Shown here: in pieces, positions 33,891 to 43,116 of the stretch
How positions within the stretch are numbered: the stretch's first letter is position 1
Layout of the letters: each line of letters begins with the position of its first letter
Source of the DNA: Bacteroidia bacterium
Lineage (GTDB): Bacteria; Bacteroidota; Bacteroidia; J057
Assembly: GCA_041391665.1 (NCBI GenBank)
Contig: JAWKNO010000002.1
Location: 744,001 to 808,000 of the forward strand
DNA length: 64,000 nt
Direction: 5' to 3'
The notes under the pieces: model-generated
What the model was told of the DNA's origin: nothing
Databases searched by the model: none
What the model saw: the letters and a program-made list of their open reading frames with translations, nothing else
Position numbers and translations under genes: made by a program

Positions 33891-35330
33891 TTATCCGGAC
33901 AGGTGTGCAGATTGAAGAACTTCGGCAGCTTTTGTACTGATCAGGTTCCACGCCCGGTCAACATGAGCTGCCGTCATGTTTGTTTGTCCGATGGAAAGGC
34001 GAATTAAATACTTGCCATCGATTTTTGTATGCGTAATATAGATTTCACCGGAAGCATTTAACTGGTTGACAATCTGAGAATTAAATTCATTGATTTGGTT
34101 CTCAGACCAATTGCCTTCAGGCTTAAATCGAAAACAGACCAGATTCAGGGGTGGGGGAATAAATAGCTCAAAATCTGGCCTGGCCTGAATGACATCTGCG
34201 ATATGTTGGCTGTTGTTGATATCGTTACGCACTTTTTCTTTCAGTCCAGCCAGGCCGTATGAGCGAATAACAAACCATAGTTTCAGGGCGCGAAATCTTC
34301 TGCCCAAAGGGATTCCCCAGTCGCGGTAGTTGTTGGTTTGGGAAGTATGTTGGGTTTTCAGGTATTCGGGCAAAATCTCAAATGTGCGGATAAGCGTGCC
34401 TTTATCTTTGACAAAATATGCGGTGCAGTCAAAATTGGTCAGCATCCATTTGTGCGGGTTAAAAACATAGCTGTCAGCTTTTTCTATCCCATCTATCAGG
34501 TAGCGGTATTCCGGTAATATCATGGCTGTTCCTGCATGAGCCGCATCGATGTGAAACCATATTCCCAGCGATTCACAGATTTCACCGATTTCTTTTATCG
34601 GATCCATCGCATGCGTACTGGTAGAACCAATGGAAGCAATCACACAGCCCGGCTGGTATCCTGCAGCGACATCATCGGCAATCGCTTTTCTCAGTGCATC
34701 GGGACGCATGGCGAGTTGGAGATCAACCGGAATTTTCACCACATTTTGACGACCAAAACCAGCGATTTTGGCGCCTTTTTCGATAGAGGAATGCGTTTCG
34801 GAAGAGCAATAAATGCGGATCCGGTCAGAGGGCCCAAAGCCAGATTCGTTGATGCGGAAATCAGTGATTCGCTCTCTGGCGGAAAGCATGGCGCAAAGCG
34901 TAGCTTCAGATGCAGTGGACTGAATGGCCCCTGTCCACGAATGGGGGAGCCCGCACATATCTCTCAGCCAGTTGATCATCATTTCTTCCAGCTCTGCAGC
35001 CGCGGGAGAAGTATCCCAGATCATACACTGAGCGGCCAGCGTGGCAGTGAGCATTTCAGCAAGGATGGAAGGCGGGCTGGAATTGGCCTGAAAGTAGGCA
35101 AAAAAGCCCGGACTTTGCCAATGCGTAATGCCCGGCACAATTACCCGCTGAAAATCTTCGAAAATGGTTTCCATGGATTCTCCTTCAAAAGGAGGCGCAG
35201 GGGAGAGCTGATGAAAAATCTGTCTGGGTTCCACCTGAGATTTTACAGGAAAGGTCTCCACATTTTCCAGATAGTCGGTCATCCAGTCAACCAACAGATG
35301 TGCTTGTTTTCGAAATTCGGAAAGGTTCAT
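33891..35330 (-). CDS. PLP-dependent aromatic L-amino-acid decarboxylase
   Basis: A 479-residue group II decarboxylase. The PLP lysine is K294 in NPHKWMLTNFDC, the ring-stacking His is H180 in ETHSSIEKGA, and Asp262 in HIDAAHAGTA binds the pyridine nitrogen. The block NNYRDWGIPLGRRFRALKLWFV keeps the catalytic-loop Tyr (Y335), which supports decarboxylase rather than aldehyde-synthase activity. Likely products are tryptamine, tyramine, phenethylamine or serotonin-type amines; the substrate is not resolved. It lies 17 nt downstream of pepT, so the pair is probably one operon. The stop is 4 nt from the convergent PNGase-like gene. Confidence 0.9.
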   Translation of the reverse strand: MNLSEFRKQAHLLVDWMTDYLENVETFPVKSQVEPRQIFHQLSPAPPFEGESMETIFEDFQRVIVPGITHWQSPGFFAYFQANSSPPSILAEMLTATLAAQCMIWDTSPAAAELEEMMINWLRDMCGLPHSWTGAIQSTASEATLCAMLSARERITDFRINESGFGPSDRIRIYCSSETHSSIEKGAKIAGFGRQNVVKIPVDLQLAMRPDALRKAIADDVAAGYQPGCVIASIGSTSTHAMDPIKEIGEICESLGIWFHIDAAHAGTAMILPEYRYLIDGIEKADSYVFNPHKWMLTNFDCTAYFVKDKGTLIRTFEILPEYLKTQHTSQTNNYRDWGIPLGRRFRALKLWFVIRSYGLAGLKEKVRNDINNSQHIADVIQARPDFELFIPPPLNLVCFRFKPEGNWSENQINEFNSQIVNQLNASGEIYITHTKIDGKYLIRLSIGQTNMTAAHVDRAWNLISTKAAEVLQSAHLSG

Positions 35331-35347
35331 ACGAGGGGATGGGGCTG

Positions 35348-36589
35348 TTAGCTTTTTTCTTCCCAGATTTTACACAGGTGAATAATCGTTTGTACCGATT
35401 TTTCCATATCCTGAACCGAAACCCATTCTTCTTTTGAGTGGAAGGCATGTTCTCCTGCAAATATATTGGGGCAGGGAAGACCCATATAAGAAAGTCTTGA
35501 CCCGTCGGTTCCCCCGCGGATGCTTCGTTTTTTCAGCTTAATTCCTGCCCTTAAAATGGCTTCTTCGGCGTATTTTACCACATGTGGAAACTGATCCAAT
35601 ACATTCTTCATATTGCGGTATTGAGCTTTGACGGTCAATTCTGCCCGGGAAGATGGGTAGTTTTTCAGAACCTCATGCATGATATTTTCGAGAATGGCTT
35701 CGTGTTCTGCGAGTTTTTTATCATCAAAGTCACGGATAATAAACTGGATAGAAGCTTTTTCGACTACCCCTTCGACACTTACAGGATGGATAAAACCTTG
35801 CTTATCGTCGGTGGTTTCCGGTGAGAGACCCTGTTTGGGAAGGCGGGACAGGATTTCGCCCGCAATTTTAATGGCGCTTTCCAGTTTGCCTTTGGCAAAT
35901 CCAGGGTGAGCGCTTACGCCATAAATGGTGATGATCGCACCGTCAGCGGAAAAAGTTTCATCTTCCAGGGAACCCAGCGTTTCACCGTCAATGGTATAGC
36001 CAAACTGAGCGCCCAGTTTTTCCATATCGACTTTATCTGCCCCTCTGCCGATTTCTTCATCAGGAGTAAAGAGAATCCGTATTTTTCCTCTTTTTTCTTC
36101 CGGATGCGTCATAAAATAGTGTGCCGCATCCATAATAGCAGCTACCCCTGATTTATTGTCAGCCCCCAGCAGAGTAGTGCCGCTGGCGGTGATGATATCG
36201 TTGCCGATCTGCGATAGCAGGTCGGGGTGATCGTCTGGGCGAATGACAACAGTAGGATCATCGGGCAGGGCAATCGCATACCCCTGGTAGTTGCGGTGAA
36301 GGATCGGTTTTACATTTGTGCCGGAGGAGTCAGGCGAAGTGTCCATATGTGAACACAGGCAGATGACCGGAACATTTTTGGAGGTATTGGGGGGAATGGT
36401 AGCATAAACGTACCCAAACTCATCCATTTCCGCATCAGGAATACCCATGGCCGTCAGTTCTGCCAGGAGAACCTTTGCAAGGTCTTTTTGTTTCTCTGTG
36501 GATGGGCAGGTTGGAGAATTTGGATCTGACTGTGTGTCAATGGTTACGTATCGGAGGAAACGCTCGGTAACGGTATGTGAGATATTCAT
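35348..36589 (-). CDS. pepT: peptidase T (tripeptide aminopeptidase)
   Basis: A 413-residue M20B metallopeptidase that releases the N-terminal residue of tripeptides in the cytosol. Two-zinc ligands are visible: His81 in SHMDTSPD, Asp144 in LLGADNKSG, Glu178/179 in TPDEEIGRG, Asp201 in IDGE and His384 in HSKEEW. IRGGTDGSRLSYMGLPCPN is the PepT signature. Length matches E. coli PepT. It precedes the aromatic amino-acid decarboxylase gene, suggesting peptide breakdown feeding amine formation. A palindrome lies 42 nt upstream. Confidence 0.95.
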   Translation of the reverse strand: MNISHTVTERFLRYVTIDTQSDPNSPTCPSTEKQKDLAKVLLAELTAMGIPDAEMDEFGYVYATIPPNTSKNVPVICLCSHMDTSPDSSGTNVKPILHRNYQGYAIALPDDPTVVIRPDDHPDLLSQIGNDIITASGTTLLGADNKSGVAAIMDAAHYFMTHPEEKRGKIRILFTPDEEIGRGADKVDMEKLGAQFGYTIDGETLGSLEDETFSADGAIITIYGVSAHPGFAKGKLESAIKIAGEILSRLPKQGLSPETTDDKQGFIHPVSVEGVVEKASIQFIIRDFDDKKLAEHEAILENIMHEVLKNYPSSRAELTVKAQYRNMKNVLDQFPHVVKYAEEAILRAGIKLKKRSIRGGTDGSRLSYMGLPCPNIFAGEHAFHSKEEWVSVQDMEKSVQTIIHLCKIWEEKS

Positions 36590-36630
36590 AACAAAAACTT
36601 ACAAAGGGTCTTTGGGGAAAAAGAATGAAA

Positions 36631-36654
36631 TTATTACTTTCGGTAAAGTAATAA
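36631..36654. promoter_or_regulatory. 24-nt perfect inverted repeat in the pepT-GNAT divergent region
   Basis: TTATTACTTT and AAAGTAATAA form a perfect 10-bp inverted repeat around CGGT. It lies 42 nt upstream of the pepT start and about 120 nt upstream of the GNAT gene. Each strand shows a TACTTT core that resembles the -7 box. The position suggests an operator or operator-overlapping promoter. Confidence 0.45.
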
Positions 36655-36772
36655 AACGCCTCTGAAAAGTCCTATTTCTTATCTTTTATCTTTCATTTCC
36701 ACTCCAATGCCTGGAAGGGATTAGAGCTGTTGTCTGAATAATTTTCATTCCACAAATTTAATCCCAATAATC

Positions 36773-37303
36773 ATGTTTAGTATTTATTCTCAACGCCTTA
36801 CCCTTATTCCATTAAATACGGAGCAGTTGTTGTTGCTTCAGAAAAATCGCGATCTCCTTACCCAATCACTGGGGCTAAATCCTTCCGAAATCCGGATGAA
36901 TGCAGAAATAGCGGCAGAGTTGAACGATGCCATACCCTACTGGATTTCTCACACCAGTCAATATCCGGAGCGGTATATGTGGTTTACCCATTGGGAGATT
37001 GTATATACCGGGAAAAACGAATCCATTGGCGGAATAGGCATGAGTTCCTGGCCCAATCATAATGGCGAAACCATGATTGGTTATGTGATAGATAACCGGC
37101 ATCACAATCAGGGAATCGCCACAGAAGCGGTTGAGTGTTTGCTGGATTGGATGTGGCAAAATCCTGAACTAAGGACCGTTACCGCAGATACACCCCGGGA
37201 TAATTACCCGTCACAGCGGGTATTGCGAAAAAATGGCTTTGAAATATGCGGTGAAGATGAAACACTACTTCATTGGCGGAAAAGGCGCCATACGGGTGCT
37301 TAG
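36773..37303 (+). CDS. GNAT-family N-acetyltransferase (RimJ/RimL type)
   Basis: A 176-residue acetyl-CoA-dependent acetyltransferase. It opens with SQRLTLIPLNTEQL, a RimJ/RimL-like N-terminus, and has the acetyl-CoA loop in DNRHHNQGIATEAV and a final motif PSQRVLRKNGFEICGE. The acceptor is unknown; it could be a protein N-terminus, an amine or an antibiotic. Given the neighbouring amine-forming decarboxylase an amine acceptor is possible, but that is only context. It is transcribed divergently from pepT. Confidence 0.85.
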   Translation: MFSIYSQRLTLIPLNTEQLLLLQKNRDLLTQSLGLNPSEIRMNAEIAAELNDAIPYWISHTSQYPERYMWFTHWEIVYTGKNESIGGIGMSSWPNHNGETMIGYVIDNRHHNQGIATEAVECLLDWMWQNPELRTVTADTPRDNYPSQRVLRKNGFEICGEDETLLHWRKRRHTGA

Positions 37304-37472
37304 GGCTTATTTTATGGAAAATTCCTGATTAAAAATCTTGTTCTGGAAACTATGTAATTCTAAAAACTTTCATATTCGGATGAATTTCCTTGCATTTTTT
37401 GTAACTGAAATGCACATTTACTAATACGTTCTTTTCAGATTATATCACAACTTCTAACCAAAAGCTTTATTC

Positions 37473-40400
37473 ATGAAAAACTTTCTATTATTAGTGACTG
37501 CTTTCACGCTGTCGCTCAGTTTCGCATGGGCGCAGACGACAGTATCCGGCCGGGTTACCGATGGCGACAGCGGTGAACCATTGGAAGGAGCAACTGTCCA
37601 GGTGAAAGGTACAACGGTGGGGATTTTTACTGATTCCCAGGGTAAATATTCCCTTCGCGTACCAGAAAGTGGAGAAACGCTGGTTTTCTCATTTATCGGG
37701 AAAGCGCCTCTGGAAGTAGCAATTAATGGAAGAACAACCATTGACATTACAATGAGTGGCGATGAGTTGTATCTTCAGGAAGTAGTTGTTACTGCATTAG
37801 GTATATCCCGTGACAAAAAAGCCCTGGGCTATTCTGTTCAGGATGTAAAAGGTGGAGAGCTTACTAAAGCACGTGATGGTAATGTGGTCAACACACTTTC
37901 CGGAAAAATTGCCGGTGTACAAATTACCAGTTCTTCAGGTAATGTGGGTAGCTCTGCCCGCGTAGTTATCCGCGGAAATGCCTCTATCAGCGGAAACAAT
38001 CAACCTTTGTTTGTAGTAAATGGAATTCCGATTGACAACGGAACCTATCATGGTGACGACGGTTACGGCAGCGTTGACTATGGAAATGCCGCGATGGACA
38101 TTAACCCTGAAGACATTGAGTCGGTTTCCGTACTCAAAGGTCCGAATGCCGCAGCACTTTACGGCTCACGTGCTGCCAATGGGGTAATCCTGATCACGAC
38201 CAAAACCGGCAAAGGTGCTCAGAAAGGCCTGGGTATCACCTATTCCGGCAACTTTGGTTTCTCCAATCCGCTTCGCCTTCCTGACTTTCAGAACGAGTTT
38301 GGTCAGGGCTCCGGCCAGCAGTTTTGGTATGTTGATGGCAACTACGGAGGCTTAAATGATGGTGTTGACGAAAGCTGGGGTCCTGCTTTCAACACATCTA
38401 TTAATGAAAATGATGGAATTGACAATGATGGCGACGGCCAGACAGATGAACCCGGTGAAGGGGCTCTCATGGACCAGTATCAGGGTAAAAACCTCCCATG
38501 GGTGGCTCATCCTGACAACTTCAAAGATCTGTTTCAGACCGGTGTGAGCATCACCAACAACGTATCCATTGCGGCTTCCAGCGAAAAGCTGTATTCGCGT
38601 TTGTCATTTACGAATATGGATCAGACCGGTATGGTGCCTAATACCGACATCCGCCGAACCAGCCTCAACTTCAGCTTTGGTGCAAATCTTAGCGAAAAAC
38701 TGACCACAGAAGGTAATATTACCTACACACAGACTCACTCCGACAACCGTCCGGGTACAGGGTATGCTGGTGACAACATCGTACAGCAGTTTATCTGGTC
38801 AGGTCGTCAGATTGATATCAATGACCTCCGCGATAAGTGGCAGACAAAAGATGAGTTTGGCAACAACTATAACTGGCTTCACAGTTATCAGAACAATCCG
38901 TTTTACACACTTTACAAAAACGTAAAACCACAGACCCGCGACCGTATCAACGGATATTATGCAGTTAAATACCAACTGACAGACTGGTTGCGGATCAAGG
39001 CGAGAGTAGGGGATGACCTGTACCGTGAAAGCCGTAAGCGTATCTTTGCCAAAGATACCAAAGACTATCCCAACGGTCGTTTTGATGAAGACCTGTTGTA
39101 TGTCAATGAGATGAACAGCGATGTGCTGGTTACTGCCGACAAACAATTTGGCGACCTTCAGCTCACTGTTAACCTGGGTGCCAACCACATGACCCGCCGT
39201 TATGAGAGAAACTCTGTAACAGTTCAGGCGCTTACCGTTCCTGAAATTTACAACGTATCCAATGCTGATGGAAATCCTATCAACGATGTGTATACATCTG
39301 ACAAAGTGATCAATTCAGTCTACGGAATGGCATCTCTTGCTTTTAAAGATTTCCTCTTTTTAGACATAACCGGCCGTAATGACTGGTCTTCGACCCTGCC
39401 GGTAGAAAGTAATTCTTACTTCTATCCATCGGTGAACCTGAGTATGGTGCTTTCAGAAGCGATTGCCATGCCTGATTTTATCAACTTTGTGAAGTTGCGC
39501 GGTGGCTGGGCCAAAGTGGGTTCTGATACCGATCCTTACCAGCTGAATGCGGTTTACAATGCGAATACAGCCTGGGGGGGTACACCCTCTTTCTCCCTCA
39601 GCAATGTATTGCCTCCTACGGCTCTTACGCCTGAGTTTACCTCTTCTCTGGAAGTGGGATTGGATGTGAAATTATTCCAGAACCGTTTGGGACTTGACGC
39701 TACCTATTATCAGGCGGCTACGATCAATCAGATTCTGCCAGTGGATGCTGCACCTTCTACCGGTTATACCAGCCAGCTCATTAATGCCGGCAAGATTGAC
39801 AATAGCGGGATAGAACTTATGCTCAGCCTTGCGCCAATCCGCACTACCAATTTTGGATGGGACATTATGGTGAATTTCGCCAAAAACAAGTCTGTGGTAA
39901 GAGAGTTGCCCGAAGGCGTGGATGCCATTCGTCTGGGTCGTTACTGGTCTCTGGACCTCGAAGCACGTGAAGGCGAGGCTTACGGAAACTTCAGAGGGTT
40001 CTCCGCCAAATATGATGACAAAGGTAATATCATCCTCGATGGTGGTCTGCCGGTAAGAGAAGCTACCCCCAGTGTGCTGGGAACGATTACCCCAGACTGG
40101 ATCGGTGGTATCCGCAATACCATTCGCTACAAGAATGCTTCACTTACCTTCCTGGTTGACGTAAGAAAAGGTAGTGATATCTTCTCTATGACCTATATGT
40201 TTGGTCGGTATGCAGGTGTATTACAGGAGTCTCTTGAGGGACGTGGTTCTGCTGACGAAATTAAAAATGGCTATGTATATGACGGTGTCAATGCTGACGG
40301 TACACCCAATACTTCTCCTATGGATGCAGAAACCTGGAATGTATTTTACTACCAGTCACTCGGAGGACATGACCGTTCCATTTTTGATGGTTCATTCGTT

Positions 40401-40634
40401 AAACTTCGTGAAGTTAACCTCACCTACGACCTGCCCTCCAGCTTCCTTTCCAAAACACCATTTGGCAAGCTAAGCGTAGGTGCATACGGACGTAACCTGT
40501 GGCTGATTTTCTCAAACATACCGCATGTTGATCCGGAAACAGCATTTGGAAATGCCAATGGAATCCAGGGATTTGAATTTGGTCAAACACCTTCCGCCCG
40601 CACCGTAGGTTTTACGGTTGATGCTACTTTCTGA
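37473..40634 (+). CDS. SusC/RagA-type TonB-dependent outer-membrane transporter
   Basis: A 1053-residue protein with signal peptide (to about SFAWAQ, residue 21), a carboxypeptidase-regulatory-like domain (VSGRVTDGDSGEPLEGATV), linker LQEVVVTALGISRDKK, TonB plug (FVVNGIPIDNG, LKGPNAAALYGSRAANGVILITT) and a long beta-barrel. An Asp-rich insert near residues 310-325 (NENDGIDNDGDGQTDE) resembles a calcium-binding loop. It works with the SusD-like lipoprotein 19 nt downstream. No carbohydrate-active enzyme is linked, so the cargo is unknown. The leader shares a CAAAAGCTTTATT box with 10.49 kb. Confidence 0.95.
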   Translation: MKNFLLLVTAFTLSLSFAWAQTTVSGRVTDGDSGEPLEGATVQVKGTTVGIFTDSQGKYSLRVPESGETLVFSFIGKAPLEVAINGRTTIDITMSGDELYLQEVVVTALGISRDKKALGYSVQDVKGGELTKARDGNVVNTLSGKIAGVQITSSSGNVGSSARVVIRGNASISGNNQPLFVVNGIPIDNGTYHGDDGYGSVDYGNAAMDINPEDIESVSVLKGPNAAALYGSRAANGVILITTKTGKGAQKGLGITYSGNFGFSNPLRLPDFQNEFGQGSGQQFWYVDGNYGGLNDGVDESWGPAFNTSINENDGIDNDGDGQTDEPGEGALMDQYQGKNLPWVAHPDNFKDLFQTGVSITNNVSIAASSEKLYSRLSFTNMDQTGMVPNTDIRRTSLNFSFGANLSEKLTTEGNITYTQTHSDNRPGTGYAGDNIVQQFIWSGRQIDINDLRDKWQTKDEFGNNYNWLHSYQNNPFYTLYKNVKPQTRDRINGYYAVKYQLTDWLRIKARVGDDLYRESRKRIFAKDTKDYPNGRFDEDLLYVNEMNSDVLVTADKQFGDLQLTVNLGANHMTRRYERNSVTVQALTVPEIYNVSNADGNPINDVYTSDKVINSVYGMASLAFKDFLFLDITGRNDWSSTLPVESNSYFYPSVNLSMVLSEAIAMPDFINFVKLRGGWAKVGSDTDPYQLNAVYNANTAWGGTPSFSLSNVLPPTALTPEFTSSLEVGLDVKLFQNRLGLDATYYQAATINQILPVDAAPSTGYTSQLINAGKIDNSGIELMLSLAPIRTTNFGWDIMVNFAKNKSVVRELPEGVDAIRLGRYWSLDLEAREGEAYGNFRGFSAKYDDKGNIILDGGLPVREATPSVLGTITPDWIGGIRNTIRYKNASLTFLVDVRKGSDIFSMTYMFGRYAGVLQESLEGRGSADEIKNGYVYDGVNADGTPNTSPMDAETWNVFYYQSLGGHDRSIFDGSFVKLREVNLTYDLPSSFLSKTPFGKLSVGAYGRNLWLIFSNIPHVDPETAFGNANGIQGFEFGQTPSARTVGFTVDATF

Positions 40635-40653
40635 TTAACCTAAAAAATTAATA

Positions 40654-42069
40654 ATGATGAAAAAGTTTTTGTATAAATTATTTTTCCTGGTGGTGGTTGC
40701 TTCGGTGTTTCCGGCTTGTACCGACAATTTTGCCGAGCTGAATACCAACCCCAATGCACCGACAGATGTACCTTCAACCAATATTTTGGTATCAGCCATT
40801 ACCAATAGCGTGAGTCGGATTCACGGTGCTGATATGAACATGACCTACGGCGGTCTATGGGCTCAGCATTATGCGAAAATCCAGTATATCGATGAGGATT
40901 ATTATTCTTATCGTACGGCTAATATGGATGCTCACTGGACAGGATTGTATGTAGGGCCATTGCTTGATCTTCAAACTATCATCGAAAAAGAAGGCGTCGG
41001 CGTTAATATGAAAGCTGCCTCCATGACGATGAAAGCGCACATTTTCAGTGTTATTACTGATATGTGGGGAGATATTCCTTATTTTTCTGCTTTGAAAGGT
41101 GGTGAAGCTATCCAGCCTGTATATGACTCCCAGCAGGATATCTATAACGATCTGGTTGCTCAGTTGGAACAAGCCGCTGCAATGTTTGACGACAATGGCG
41201 ATGATCTGGGTGCCGGTGATGTTTTGTTTGGCGGGGATATCAGTAGCTGGCGTAAACTGGCCAATAGCCTCCGCATGCGTCTGCTCAACCGTATGGCTGG
41301 CGTAAATCCTTCCGCCAAAGCTACGCTTGAATCTATGCTGAATGCAGGTGTTCCTGTAATCTCCAGCAATGACGAGAATGCTTCATTGGTATATATAGGT
41401 GATGTTTCTTACTCCAATCCACTATATGCCAACAAGTATTTAAGTGGCAGAAATGACCACGCTATCAGTAAGACGATGGTTGATTTGTTGTCCAGCCTCA
41501 ACGATCCCCGCTTAGCTGTATATGCTAAGCCTACCGCAAATGATCCGACTGCTTATGTTGGGCAGCCTAATGGTTCTGTTCAGCCGGGAGACTTTGGAAC
41601 GATTTCACTTATCGGACCTACTTTCCGGGACGATCCTAAAGGCCCTTCCCATATCATGACTTACGCGGAGGTTCTTTTCATCAAAGCAGAAGTTCAGAAT
41701 GACAAGCAGGCGTATCTTGACGGTATAGCCGCTGCCATGGATATGTACGGTCTTGCACCTGACACCGACTATATTACTGCTGCTGAAGCCGCTTTTGATG
41801 CAAATGCTGTAGAGGCGATAGCGAACCAGCGCTGGATTGCTCTGTTTGGAAATGGCTGTGAGGCTTTTTCAGAATATCGTCGTACTGGCTATCCTTCCAC
41901 TATTCAGGAAGTACCCGGTTCTGTATATCCTGGAAAAGGAGTGCCCCTTCGTTTTGCGTATGCAACTACTGAGTTTACAACCAATGGAACCAATCTTGCC
42001 TCTGCGATCAGCAAGCAGGGAGTGGATGATTCCGGTTTGTTTGGTGCTAAAATGTGGTGGGCAAAATAG
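40654..42069 (+). CDS. SusD/RagB-type (SusD-like_2) lipoprotein
   Basis: A 471-residue surface lipoprotein (lipobox FPAC, Cys22) starting CTDNFAELNTNPNAPTD, a hallmark of the SusD-like_2 subgroup. Helical blocks HIFSVITDMWGDIPYFSALKG, SWRKLANSLRMRLLNRMAG and IMTYAEVLFIKAEVQ follow, and it ends SGLFGAKMWWAK. It pairs with the preceding SusC protein. A terminator follows 26 nt after the stop. Confidence 0.94.
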   Translation: MMKKFLYKLFFLVVVASVFPACTDNFAELNTNPNAPTDVPSTNILVSAITNSVSRIHGADMNMTYGGLWAQHYAKIQYIDEDYYSYRTANMDAHWTGLYVGPLLDLQTIIEKEGVGVNMKAASMTMKAHIFSVITDMWGDIPYFSALKGGEAIQPVYDSQQDIYNDLVAQLEQAAAMFDDNGDDLGAGDVLFGGDISSWRKLANSLRMRLLNRMAGVNPSAKATLESMLNAGVPVISSNDENASLVYIGDVSYSNPLYANKYLSGRNDHAISKTMVDLLSSLNDPRLAVYAKPTANDPTAYVGQPNGSVQPGDFGTISLIGPTFRDDPKGPSHIMTYAEVLFIKAEVQNDKQAYLDGIAAAMDMYGLAPDTDYITAAEAAFDANAVEAIANQRWIALFGNGCEAFSEYRRTGYPSTIQEVPGSVYPGKGVPLRFAYATTEFTTNGTNLASAISKQGVDDSGLFGAKMWWAK

Positions 42070-42091
42070 ACCACAACTGCTTTAATTATAG

Positions 42092-42126
42092 AAAAACCCC
42101 CGGAATGCATTTGCGTTCCGGGGGTT
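42092..42126. terminator. bidirectional intrinsic terminator
   Basis: An 11-bp perfect stem (AACCCCCGGAA / TTCCGGGGGTT) with a 10-nt loop lies between the convergent SusD and esterase genes. A-runs on the left give a T-run for minus-strand transcripts, and TTCTTT follows on the plus strand, so it serves both genes. Confidence 0.85.
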
Positions 42127-42149
42127 CTTTCTGTAATGCGTAAATGCTA

Positions 42150-43112
42150 TCAGAATCCAAGTTCTTGCATCCAGTCAAGTACGAGTCCAGGCCATTTTTC
42201 AGCCGGGCCTTTGCCTTTGGCAAGGGAAAATCCATGCCCTCCGGTCGTGAATATATGCATGGCAGCAGGCACGCCATTTTTCCGGAGATTGAGATAAAAA
42301 TTCACACTGTTTTCCGGCACCACACTCTTATCATCGTTTGCATGTATAAGAATCGTAGGGGGCGTTTCCGGGGTAATTTGTTTTTCATTGGAAAAATAGT
42401 CGGCTATCTTTTCTGAAGGATCTTCGCCTATAAGATTTTTCCGCGAACCCATATGTGCATAGCTGGTATCCATCGTTATTACCGGATACATCAAAACCAT
42501 AAAGTCAGGGCGACAGCTTACCCTGTCTACCGGGTCTTTGGAGTCGCGAATCCCTCTGTCAAAATGTGTGCCTGCCGTAGAGGCAAGGTGACCGCCTGCG
42601 GAGAATCCCATTATGCCGATTTTATCGGGGTTTAGCTTCCATTCGCCTGCCTTACTTCGTACCAGCCGGATCGCACGCTGTGCATCTTGCAGGGCAGCTG
42701 TACTTCTGCATTCTTCTCCCATCCAGTGCGGCAGCCGATACTGCAGAATAAATGCCGCGATGCCCTGTGCATTGTACCATTTGGCAATGTCTGTGCCTTC
42801 CCAATCCCAGGCCAGGATCGTGTAACCTCCGCCCGGACAGATAATCACCCCTGTACCCGTAGCGATAGAGTCGGGAGGGAGAAATACATCCAGTCCGGGG
42901 ATTTTCACCTTGCTGAGTCGCCTGCCGATCCGGTCGTCCTTGACAAGCTCTGTTTCAATCGCCTCCACACAGTCGGGCGGGCTTTCTTTCCAGAGGGGAA
43001 GAAGGTTTTTGGGAATTTCCTGTGCTGAGGCATTCATAGAAAACAAACAAACCAGGAAAGCTGCCAACAGCAACTTTCCTGGTATCATAAGAGTTAATAT
43101 GGACTTATTCAT
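42150..43112 (-). CDS. secreted alpha/beta-hydrolase (esterase)
   Basis: A 320-residue protein with a signal peptide (to about NASAQ, residue 31). The fold is BD-FAE/acetyl-xylan-esterase-like: oxyanion loop CPGGGY (92-97), nucleophile Ser171 in GFSAGGHLA, Asp260/261 in HANDDKSVVP and His293 in GGHGF. Such enzymes remove acetyl or feruloyl groups from polysaccharides, but the substrate is not shown. It begins 4 nt after the stop of the large propeller-protein gene, so the two form an operon. Confidence 0.88.
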   Translation of the reverse strand: MNKSILTLMIPGKLLLAAFLVCLFSMNASAQEIPKNLLPLWKESPPDCVEAIETELVKDDRIGRRLSKVKIPGLDVFLPPDSIATGTGVIICPGGGYTILAWDWEGTDIAKWYNAQGIAAFILQYRLPHWMGEECRSTAALQDAQRAIRLVRSKAGEWKLNPDKIGIMGFSAGGHLASTAGTHFDRGIRDSKDPVDRVSCRPDFMVLMYPVITMDTSYAHMGSRKNLIGEDPSEKIADYFSNEKQITPETPPTILIHANDDKSVVPENSVNFYLNLRKNGVPAAMHIFTTGGHGFSLAKGKGPAEKWPGLVLDWMQELGF

Positions 43113-43116
43113 ACGA

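Noticed and set aside
34536..35351. Plus-strand open frame (271 codons) opposite the decarboxylase
   Set aside because: The minus-strand decarboxylase is complete with all catalytic residues; the opposite frame is a shadow.
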